This document shows, in pieces, positions 57,784-64,000 of a stretch of 64,000 bases of DNA; the stretch's first letter is position 1, and each line of letters starts with the position of its first letter. Position numbers and translations under genes: made by a program. The stretch is from JAIWNK01 sp964453115 (GTDB lineage Bacteria; Chloroflexota; Anaerolineae; Anaerolineales; Anaerolineaceae). The notes beneath the pieces were generated by a model. That model was given only the letters and a program-made list of their open reading frames with translations, was not told the DNA's origin and did no database searches. The stretch spans positions 30,229-94,228 of the forward strand of contig CAYVRT010000013.1 of the NCBI GenBank assembly GCA_964453115.1. Reading direction: 5' to 3'.

Positions 57784-59010
57784 ATGGAAACTAACGACGC
57801 CCAACTCGAGCAGGGGGCAGTGCCCGAGAATCATGCAGAGAACAACATGGCTTCCTTGCTGGAACAGGAAGGCCTCGGCATTGATTTCCCCCATGCGGGG
57901 GAAATTCGCAATGGTGTGATTGCCAGTCTGACGCCCGGCCAAATTTTGGTCAGCGTTGGAACCAAGTCGGAAGGGGTTATCAGTGGTAAGGAATATGAGC
58001 TGATCCCGGAAGAGGAACTGGCCGCGCTGACGGTTGGGCAGGAGATTCCCGTTTTTGTCATCAATCCTGAAGATCAGAACGGTAATCTGGTGCTTTCGTA
58101 TGTGCGCGCTCGCGAAGAAGTGAGCTGGAAGGATGTTGAAGCGCTCAAGGACTCGCGCCAGGGCATTCACAGCAAGATCGTTGGCTACAACAAGGGCGGC
58201 CTGATTGTGCCGGTTGTTGGGCTGCGCGGGTTCGTCCCGGCTTCGCAAATCAGCCTGTCGCGCCGTGCCGCATTAAGCGGTGATACCCCCGACCAAATGT
58301 GGAGCAAAATGATTGGGCAGGAGATTGACGTTTGCGTGATTGAAGTAGACCGCGAACGCCGTCGCCTGATCCTTTCCGAGCGTGCTGCCTCGACCGAGAC
58401 GCGCGAATCGCTCAAGGAACGTGTGATTGACGAATTGCAGGAAGGCGAAATTCGTTCCGGACGTGTGACGAGCCTGGCCGATTTTGGCGCATTCGTCAAC
58501 ATCAATGGCGCCGATGGCCTGGTGCATCTGTCCGAAATCTCCTGGGATCGCATTCAGAACCCGGCTGAGGTGTTGAAGGTTGGGCAGGAAGTCAAGGTCA
58601 AGGTGATTAGCATTGACCGCGAGAAGAAGCGCATTGGCCTCTCCATTCGGCAATTGTTGGATGACCCCTGGGCGCAGCGCGTGGCGACCTATCAGGTTGG
58701 GCAGTTGATTGAAGGCAAGATTACCCGCCTGACCAAATTTGGCGCCTTTGCCCGCATTGAGGAAGACCTGGAAGGGCTGATTCACATCTCCGAAATCAGC
58801 GAACGCCGCATTGAACACCCGAAAGAGGTGTTGAAGGAAGGCGATGTGGTTACCTTGCGTGTGATTAAGATTGACCCCGAAAATCATCGCATTGGCCTCA
58901 GCCTGCGGCGCGTTGAATCAATGGCGTATGCCGATATGGACTGGATGGAAATCGTCGAAGACCTGAACGCAGGCGACGAAGGCGAACCAGAGCAGCCGGC
59001 GCAGGAATAG
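57784..59010 (+). CDS. rpsA: S1 RNA-binding domain protein (ribosomal protein S1 homologue)
   Basis: A 408-residue protein with four S1 (OB-fold) domains at about residues 38-110, 120-195, 212-285 and 300-375. Domains 3 and 4 are canonical (GEIRSGRVTSLADFGAFVNI, LVHLSEISW; GQLIEGKITRLTKFGAFARI, LIHISEIS). The N-terminus (about 30 residues) and C-terminus are acidic. Compared with the six domains of E. coli S1, it is a short four-domain form, as in many non-proteobacteria. It promotes mRNA binding to the 30S subunit. It has its own consensus promoter and terminator. Confidence 0.95.
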   Translation: METNDAQLEQGAVPENHAENNMASLLEQEGLGIDFPHAGEIRNGVIASLTPGQILVSVGTKSEGVISGKEYELIPEEELAALTVGQEIPVFVINPEDQNGNLVLSYVRAREEVSWKDVEALKDSRQGIHSKIVGYNKGGLIVPVVGLRGFVPASQISLSRRAALSGDTPDQMWSKMIGQEIDVCVIEVDRERRRLILSERAASTETRESLKERVIDELQEGEIRSGRVTSLADFGAFVNINGADGLVHLSEISWDRIQNPAEVLKVGQEVKVKVISIDREKKRIGLSIRQLLDDPWAQRVATYQVGQLIEGKITRLTKFGAFARIEEDLEGLIHISEISERRIEHPKEVLKEGDVVTLRVIKIDPENHRIGLSLRRVESMAYADMDWMEIVEDLNAGDEGEPEQPAQE

Positions 59011-59018
59011 TAAGTGGC

Positions 59019-59052
59019 GAGAGCGCACCCGAACCGGTGCGCTCTCTTCTCA
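59019..59052 (+). terminator. Rho-independent terminator after the S1 gene
   Basis: A perfect 11-bp stem (59019-59029 with 59036-59046) with a 6-base loop is followed by TTCTCATTATTCT. It starts 8 bases after the S1 stop and rules out the earlier in-frame start at 59014 for the next gene. Confidence 0.85.
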
Positions 59053-59079
59053 TTATTCTCCGGTGCGAAAGGTGTTGCG

Positions 59080-60159
59080 ATGACATTTCTTGTGGATGCA
59101 CATCAAGACCTGGCGTATAACATGCTCTCCTTTGGGCGTGATTATCGCCGTGCGGTGGCCGAAACTCGCCGCCTGGAGGATGGACAGCCTGTTATTCAGC
59201 ATACCGGCCAAACCCTGTTGGGCTGGCCGGAATATCAGGCTGGGCAGGTGGGGTTGATTTTCAGCACCCTGTTTTTGGCCCCCCGTCGTTACCGCGGTGG
59301 CGAATGGGATTTGCAATCCTATGCCAGTTTTGACGAGGCACACCGTTTGTTACAAGGGCAGGTAGCGTGTTATCGTCGCCTGTGCGATGAGTCGCCGCAG
59401 GCTTTTCAGCCGGTGCGGCGGCAGGCCGAGCTGCGCGCCGTGCTGGATGCCTGGCAAACGCCGCAGCCGAACCATCCGGTAGGGCTAATGTTGCTGATGG
59501 AAGGGGCTGAAGGTGTTGCACACCCGGATGAATTGGCTGAGTGGTGGGATGCGGGAGTGCGTGCCATTGGCCTGGTTTGGGCGGGCACGCGCTTGTGCGG
59601 CGGGATGCACGAAGGGGAAGGCTTTACCCGTGAGGGCGAGGCCTTTTTGGAAACAATGGCCGATTTGGGCTTCATCCTCGATATCAGTCACATGAACGAA
59701 CGTTCAGCGCGCTTTGCGCTGGAGCGCTATGCTGGGACGGTGATTGCCTCACATGCCAATGCCCGTGCATTGCTTGCGCCGACTCTGGAACGGCATCTTT
59801 CGGATGATGTCATTCGCTTGCTGGTGGAGCGTGATGGGGTGATGGGCATTCTGCCGTTTAACCGCTTCCTCAGGCCGACCTGGCAGCCGGGGGACCCGCG
59901 CTCGGCTGTAACATTGCTGGATGTGGTGGCGCACATTGAGCATGTCTGTCAACTGGCAGGCGATGCCCGGCATGTGGCAATTGGCACCGATTTTGATGGC
60001 GGGTTTGGCTGGCCTTCGGTGCCGCAAGGCCTGGAAACGATTGCCGATTTGCAAAAGCTGGAGCCTTTGTTGCTGGAGCGCGGCTATTCCGCGGGCGATG
60101 TGCAAAATATCTTTAGCGGCAACTGGCTGCGGCAACTGGAACGGAGTTTGCCGCAATGA
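59080..60159 (+). CDS. M19 membrane dipeptidase (renal-dipeptidase-like)
   Basis: A 359-residue amidohydrolase-fold dipeptidase. Zinc and substrate motifs are DAHQDLAYN (HxD), LMLLMEGAEG (bridging glutamate), DISHMNERS, SHANARAL and GTDFDGGFG. It cleaves dipeptides, including D-amino-acid-containing ones, and sometimes other amides. No signal peptide is visible, so it may act in the cytoplasm. ATG 59080 follows GAAAGG. The stop overlaps the next gene by 4 bases and it heads the coupled cluster up to 63848. Confidence 0.9.
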   Translation: MTFLVDAHQDLAYNMLSFGRDYRRAVAETRRLEDGQPVIQHTGQTLLGWPEYQAGQVGLIFSTLFLAPRRYRGGEWDLQSYASFDEAHRLLQGQVACYRRLCDESPQAFQPVRRQAELRAVLDAWQTPQPNHPVGLMLLMEGAEGVAHPDELAEWWDAGVRAIGLVWAGTRLCGGMHEGEGFTREGEAFLETMADLGFILDISHMNERSARFALERYAGTVIASHANARALLAPTLERHLSDDVIRLLVERDGVMGILPFNRFLRPTWQPGDPRSAVTLLDVVAHIEHVCQLAGDARHVAIGTDFDGGFGWPSVPQGLETIADLQKLEPLLLERGYSAGDVQNIFSGNWLRQLERSLPQ

Positions 60160-60662
60160 GCCTGCCGCCTGAACGTCCATTTCCTCCTTCTCAGGCGCTG
60201 GAAACCCTGCCCGGTGTGCCGTATTCGCGGCGGCGCGTGCGGCTGGGGTTGGGCCTGACATTGCTTGGCTTTGTTGTGTTTATGATTGGTGCACAGCCGA
60301 GCTTCTTTTCGCTTGACCGCAGTCCGGTGGTTGGCTTTGTGCAAATTGCCGTCTTTCTGGTTGGGCTGGGGGTGATGTGCCTGGGCGGTTATTTGAGCCT
60401 GATGGCACTTTGGAAGGAACAATCACCAACCATCGCGGCTGATATTGGCTTGCGTATGGTGGCAACCGGCTATTTGATTGCCGTTTTTTCCGGTATGGCG
60501 GATGTGTTTGGGGTGGGCAGCCATCCCTTGCCGGGCGTGCCGTTTTTTGGTGAGTGGCAGGCGCGCGGTGTGCAAATTGGCCAGGCGGTGATTGCAATTG
60601 GTTTCTTGCTGCTCATTCCCTATCGGCGAATTGGTAAGCCGAACCAACCGAATAAATCGTGA
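60156..60662 (+). CDS. Small four-helix membrane protein of unknown function
   Basis: A 168-residue protein with a proline-rich basic N-terminus (about 30 residues) and four predicted membrane helices (LGLGLTLLGFVVFMIGA, FVQIAVFLVGLGVMCLGGYL, MVATGYLIAVFSGMADVFG, IGQAVIAIGFLLLIPY). I do not recognise a family. It is coupled by 4-base overlaps to M19 upstream and the GT87-like gene downstream. A structural or accessory role in the same envelope pathway is a guess. Confidence 0.8.
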   Translation: MSLPPERPFPPSQALETLPGVPYSRRRVRLGLGLTLLGFVVFMIGAQPSFFSLDRSPVVGFVQIAVFLVGLGVMCLGGYLSLMALWKEQSPTIAADIGLRMVATGYLIAVFSGMADVFGVGSHPLPGVPFFGEWQARGVQIGQAVIAIGFLLLIPYRRIGKPNQPNKS

Positions 60663-61642
60663 TGATTGAGCCATTCCTTCCTCCCATGCACCGTCGCTGG
60701 TCGCGCCGTGAGTGGGCTGTGACCCTGACGGTGGCAATTGGCCTGTGGGTGGTGTATGCCGTCATTGGCCCGGGGATTGACTATTACGGTGCCTATACCT
60801 GGATGGTGAACAACCCGGAAATGTACCCGCTCAATGCGCAACGACCCTGGACACTGAACCCGACCTGGATGGTGCCGTTTATGGCGCCGTTCATTACCTT
60901 GCCGGGGCGCGCCGGGTATCTGGCCTTCATGGCGGCCAGCATTGCGATGGTGGTCTTTGCGGCCTATGTTTTCGGTGGGCGGCCCATCCTCACCCTGCTT
61001 TCAGCGCAGATGTGGTGGGTGCTGTGGTGGGGACAATTGGAGGGCTGGGGGGTGTTGGGGCTGGCCTTGTGCTGGCTGGCAATGCAGCAGCCGGGCTGGG
61101 GCTGGATGCTGTTGGGGCTGGTGATGGCTTCGTTCAAACCGCAGGTTAGCTTCATCCCCGCTCTCTATGCCTGGTGGCAAAGTGGCAAATGGCGTTGGGC
61201 TTCTGCTGCTGGGCTGGTTTTGATTGCTGCGTTGAGTGTTCTCATTTGGGGACCCTGGCCATTGTGGTACTGGCAGGGCTTGCAGGGGTTTGTGGGCGAT
61301 CAACACGCCGGGCCATGGAATGCTTCGCTGGGATGGGTGGCGCTACCGCTCTTCATCCCGGCTTTGTTGCTGCCTCTGCGCCGCGATCAGCGCCTGATGG
61401 CCCTCACCGCAACCGCGTTGCTGGTCTCGCCCTATTTGCCTTATTACAGCACCATTGTGTTGTTGTGCTTTAATTTGCCAGTCTGGATGTATGTGTTTGC
61501 CTTCACGGGCTATTTGACCGATTGGATTGGTACGCGGTTGGCCTGGAATGCATTGGCCTTGCTGCCGCTTTTGGTGCTGGTTTGGTTGTATGGGCCGTTT
61601 TTGAAACGTGGCTGGGATTGGCTGCGGAGGCGGATGACGTGA
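60659..61642 (+). CDS. Multi-pass membrane protein, GT87/DUF2029-like glycosyltransferase
   Basis: A 327-residue protein with about nine hydrophobic segments. It has the short cytoplasmic FKPQ motif (MASFKPQVSFIP) that is characteristic of GT87/DUF2029-type polyprenyl-phosphate-sugar transferases, and a soluble loop after the first helix (DYYGAYTWMVNNPEMYPL). The family usually adds a mannosyl residue from polyprenyl-phosphate-mannose. It is shorter than most members, and the extracytoplasmic acidic motif is not obvious, so the assignment is moderate. The start is GTG 60659 (GTGA overlap) or ATG 60662. Confidence 0.65.
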   Translation: MMIEPFLPPMHRRWSRREWAVTLTVAIGLWVVYAVIGPGIDYYGAYTWMVNNPEMYPLNAQRPWTLNPTWMVPFMAPFITLPGRAGYLAFMAASIAMVVFAAYVFGGRPILTLLSAQMWWVLWWGQLEGWGVLGLALCWLAMQQPGWGWMLLGLVMASFKPQVSFIPALYAWWQSGKWRWASAAGLVLIAALSVLIWGPWPLWYWQGLQGFVGDQHAGPWNASLGWVALPLFIPALLLPLRRDQRLMALTATALLVSPYLPYYSTIVLLCFNLPVWMYVFAFTGYLTDWIGTRLAWNALALLPLLVLVWLYGPFLKRGWDWLRRRMT

Positions 61643-62952
61643 AGCACGCGGCAGTCATTGGCGGTGGTCTGGCTGGGCTGGCAGCGGCGCGACGGCTGGC
61701 ATTGGCTGGCTGGCAGGTGACTCTGTTGGAAGCGGGCAATTCCTGGGGCGGGCTGGCGAGTGCCCTTTCCATTGGCGGTGAACGTGTAGAGCGCTTTTAT
61801 CATTTTATCTGCCGTTCGGATCAGGTGTTGCTCGACCTGGCGCAGGAATTGGGTGTTTCGGCGCACCTGCACTGGACGCGTACCCGGACGGCCTTTTTCC
61901 ACAATGGGCGGCATTATCGCTTTGGCACCCCGTTTGACCTGCTGCGTTTTCGTGCCGTGCCATTCGAGCAGCGCCTGCGCTTTGGGTTGCACGTGCTATC
62001 GGCGCGCCTGCGCTCGCAATGGCAGGCCTTAGACCGGGTGCCGGCGCAGCGTTGGCTGGTGGAGCATATTGGGCAACAGGCCTATGATGTGATCTGGCAC
62101 CCGTTGCTGTGGGGAAAGTTTGGCGAGGATGCGCAAGAGATTGCCGCAGCCTGGATGTGGCATCGCATCTGGCGGGTGGCGCGCTCACGGCAGCATTTGC
62201 TTTCACCGGAGATGTTTGGCGCTTTTGAACAGGGATCGTATACGATTGTGGATGCCTTGGTGGCATGGCTGCAACAGCGCACGGCACAGGTCTGTTTGCG
62301 CCTTGCTACGCCGGTGCAGGCCTTGCTGCGCAATGAGAGTGGCTGGCAGGTGCAGTGTGCGGATGGGCAAAGCCTGGCGGTGGATGCGGTCGTTTCGACG
62401 GTGGCCTTGCCTGCTTTGTTGCGCATCTTGCCGCAGGCCGATGCGGCCTATCAGCAGCAGTTGCGCAGCATTCCTATGATTGGTGTGGTGTGTTTGTTAA
62501 TGCGCCTCAGGCAGCCGTTTAGCCCTAATTTCTGGCTCAATATTCATGACCCGCGCGTGGCTTTCAATGGCATTATTGAACTGACCAATTTGAACCTGCG
62601 TCTTAAACAGGCCGGGTTGAACTTGTTGTATGTGCCATTTTATTTGCCGACGAGCCATGAGCGCTATCAACGCGACGATGCCGGGCTGATGCAGGAATAT
62701 CTGACGGCGTTGCGCTATGTCAACCCAAATTTTGATCAAAGCTGGGTGATGGAGGCCTATATCTCGCGCGAACCGTATGCGCAGGCGGTCTGTAAGACGG
62801 GCTTCCTGGAGCGGATGCCAGCCGCACGCGCCCCGTTGCCGGGGTTGTATATCAGCGATTCGACGCAGTTCTACCCCGAAGACCGCACCTTGAGCGCGGC
62901 AATTCGGCTGGGGCAGCAGGCAGCCGATTGTGCAATTCAGGATGGAAGATGA
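61639..62952 (+). CDS. FAD-dependent amine-oxidase-like oxidoreductase
   Basis: A 437-residue flavoprotein. The N-terminal dinucleotide motif is AVIGGGLAGLAAARRLALAG, then LLEAGNSWGGLASAL. The middle has YHFICRSDQ and GSYTIVDAL, and the C-terminus LYISDSTQFYPEDRTLSAAIRLGQQAA. It resembles protoporphyrinogen-oxidase-like and UDP-galactopyranose-mutase-like enzymes of sugar and lipid clusters, where the substrate is often unknown. GTG 61639 overlaps the previous stop (GTGA). The frame extends upstream inside the GT87-like gene, which is a shadow. Confidence 0.85.
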   Translation: MKHAAVIGGGLAGLAAARRLALAGWQVTLLEAGNSWGGLASALSIGGERVERFYHFICRSDQVLLDLAQELGVSAHLHWTRTRTAFFHNGRHYRFGTPFDLLRFRAVPFEQRLRFGLHVLSARLRSQWQALDRVPAQRWLVEHIGQQAYDVIWHPLLWGKFGEDAQEIAAAWMWHRIWRVARSRQHLLSPEMFGAFEQGSYTIVDALVAWLQQRTAQVCLRLATPVQALLRNESGWQVQCADGQSLAVDAVVSTVALPALLRILPQADAAYQQQLRSIPMIGVVCLLMRLRQPFSPNFWLNIHDPRVAFNGIIELTNLNLRLKQAGLNLLYVPFYLPTSHERYQRDDAGLMQEYLTALRYVNPNFDQSWVMEAYISREPYAQAVCKTGFLERMPAARAPLPGLYISDSTQFYPEDRTLSAAIRLGQQAADCAIQDGR

Positions 62953-63848
62953 CAGGCGAGGCGGCGGTTTGCGATTTGTGTGGCGGGCAGCGCTTTCGGC
63001 AGCTGTATCGCGGCACGTTGCGTGCCGAGGATGACCCGGCACTGTATTATGGCTCGTCGCGTCAGCGGGCCGGGCATTGGCCGATTGTGCGCTGTCTGGA
63101 TTGTGGAATGGTGCTGAGCAACCCACGCGATGATGCTGGAACGCTGGCGCAGGTCTACGCGCAGCTTGCAGATGAAGATTACGCCGCGGAAGAAGGCCCG
63201 CGACAGCGTGTGGCAATCCGCCGCCTGGACTGGATGGATGGTTGGGTTTCAGGGGCAAGGCTGGTGGATGTGGGCTGTGCAACGGGTGTCTTTCTTGGGC
63301 AGGCGTTGCGGCGCGGCTGGGCGGTTGCTGGCGTGGAGCCTTCGCGTTGGGCGGTGGCGTGTGCGCGCAAACGCTGGCCGCAAGCACAGTTCTGGAATGA
63401 GAGGTTGGAGGCGCTGCCGCCGCCGGACCTGCCGTTTGATGTGCTCACGTTGTGGGATGTGCTGGAGCATGTCCAAAGTCCGCTTGCTTTGCTGCGCTGT
63501 GCGGCGCAATGGGTTCGGCCTGGCGGGTGGCTGGCGCTCAATGCGCCGGATGTGACGAGCCTGACGGCGCGCTGGATGGGGCCGGATTGGGCATTGTTGC
63601 TGCGCGAGCATTTGTGGTATTTTTCGCCTGATAGCCTGGGGGCGCTCTTGGAACGCAGCGGTTGGCGGCTGGTGACGCGGCGCGCCAATCGGGCAGAGTT
63701 TTCGGCAGCCAATGTGTTGATTCGCCTGGCGCAATATGGGCTGCCGGGTCTGCGTCGCCTGGCGCATTGGCCGCTGCTGCGCCGGCTGTGGCTGCCAATT
63801 TGGATGGGCGAGATGAATGTTTTGGCGCAGCGCAGCCAGAATCCTTGA
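62949..63848 (+). CDS. Zinc-ribbon SAM-dependent methyltransferase
   Basis: A 299-residue protein: an N-terminal four-cysteine zinc ribbon (CDLCGG ... CLDCGM), then a class I methyltransferase (LVDVGCATGVFLGQALRRGW, LTLWDVLEHVQSPLALL, WVRPGGWLALNAPD). This layout is common in sugar and polyketide C-methyltransferases. The C-terminal hydrophobic stretch (RRLAHWPLLRRLWLPIW) suggests membrane association. It overlaps the oxidoreductase stop by 4 bases. Its stop sits inside the -35 box of the rplU promoter, so this is the end of the operon. Confidence 0.88.
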   Translation: MTGEAAVCDLCGGQRFRQLYRGTLRAEDDPALYYGSSRQRAGHWPIVRCLDCGMVLSNPRDDAGTLAQVYAQLADEDYAAEEGPRQRVAIRRLDWMDGWVSGARLVDVGCATGVFLGQALRRGWAVAGVEPSRWAVACARKRWPQAQFWNERLEALPPPDLPFDVLTLWDVLEHVQSPLALLRCAAQWVRPGGWLALNAPDVTSLTARWMGPDWALLLREHLWYFSPDSLGALLERSGWRLVTRRANRAEFSAANVLIRLAQYGLPGLRRLAHWPLLRRLWLPIWMGEMNVLAQRSQNP

Positions 63849-63873
63849 CACCCGCCCTTCGGGCCGGTATAAT
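63845..63873 (+). promoter_or_regulatory. Perfect consensus promoter of rplU
   Basis: TTGACA (63845-63850), exactly 17 bases, then TATAAT (63868-63873): both boxes match the sigma-70 consensus in full. The -35 box overlaps the stop codon of the upstream methyltransferase. Confidence 0.9.
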
Positions 63874-63879
63874 ATCTGC

Positions 63880-63982
63880 TTGCCTTGCCCCGACATGGGG
63901 CAGGAGTTTAGATCCCCAACTTCCCCGTTCCCAGGCGCGCGAGTGGCGCAGGGCGGGCGGTGAAGTGAAGATTGGAGAAACG
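63880..63982 (+). promoter_or_regulatory. rplU leader with TGCCCC/GGGGCA hairpin
   Basis: A GC-rich leader of about 100 bases has a 6-bp hairpin near its start and no terminator visible. Ribosomal-protein leaders are often autoregulatory, but no known L21-leader structure could be confirmed. Confidence 0.45.
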
Positions 63983-64000
63983 ATGAAGTACGCGATTGTG
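63983..64000 (+). CDS. rplU: 50S ribosomal protein L21 (3' partial)
   Basis: Only six codons are in the window (MKYAIV), preceded by GGAG at 63974-63977. The start of L21 is normally M(K)YAIVExGGKQ, so this is a likely match. The strong consensus promoter supports a ribosomal protein. The call rests on six residues and context. Confidence 0.6.

Noticed and set aside
59014..59079. Upstream extension of the M19 dipeptidase to 59014
   Set aside because: It would run through a Rho-independent terminator and lacks a ribosome-binding site; 59080 is supported.

Overview
This 64 kb window looks like chromosomal core sequence from an uncultured or environmental member of the Chloroflexota, most likely class Anaerolineae. 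The grounds are GC-rich DNA, an extra-long SecA, several secreted proteins with Thr-Pro linkers, an NBR1-like Ig lipoprotein, and bacterial housekeeping genes in an order I do not know from Proteobacteria or Firmicutes. No taxonomic marker was searched, so this placement is an inference. Gene density is very high. Many neighbours overlap by 4 bases (ATGA or GTGA), and three convergent pairs share a 4-base stop. I saw no tRNA, rRNA, CRISPR array, insertion sequence or phage gene.

Layout. 1-10 kb: end of a DUF4349 protein, a methyltransferase with a CrtI-type desaturase, a CPBP membrane protease, a PAS-GGDEF diguanylate cyclase, an alpha-oxoamine synthase, and two tandem paralogues that join an SGNH-like domain to a beta-propeller. 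10-23 kb (minus strand): a purine uptake and catabolism operon. It holds 8-oxoguanine deaminase, adenine deaminase, a GntR/UTRA regulator, YgeY-type hydrolase, YgeW-type carbamoyltransferase, carbamate kinase and a BMP-family nucleoside ABC transporter, with folD just upstream. A promoter, an operator-like palindrome and a leader palindrome lie before the first gene. 23-30 kb: a DUF922 protein, an MFS transporter, a 32-residue membrane protein, a ferric-reductase-like flavoprotein, methylmalonyl-CoA epimerase and mutase large subunit, and an antiporter followed by a PII-like gene. 30-39 kb: two secreted paralogues of an unrecognised family, a divergent FHA-winged-helix regulator and Ser/Thr kinase, and an AAA+ ATPase / glycerophosphodiesterase / GH3-like operon.

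39-53 kb: GT2 glycosyltransferase, recJ, a tgt-uppP-lipoprotein-pentapeptide-ThiS-like operon, glnA with a long structured and attenuated leader, recA, two lipoproteins (NBR1-like Ig and C39-like), a GH1 beta-glucosidase, a methyltransferase, a GNAT enzyme and a MATE exporter. 53-64 kb: a 1354-residue SecA, an S1-domain protein, a coupled operon (M19 dipeptidase, small membrane protein, GT87-like protein, FAD oxidoreductase, zinc-ribbon methyltransferase), and the start of rplU behind a perfect consensus promoter.

How the genes may work together. The operon at 10-22 kb reads as import of purine nucleosides or bases, deamination, and a terminal carbamoyl-phosphate to ATP step. folD could process one-carbon units from purine breakdown. 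The kinase and FHA protein form a phospho-signalling pair. The cyclase, antiporter/PII pair and glnA leader suggest c-di-GMP, nucleotide and nitrogen sensing. The best candidates for something undescribed are the purine operon, the glnA leader RNA, the expanded SecA and the two novel secreted families.
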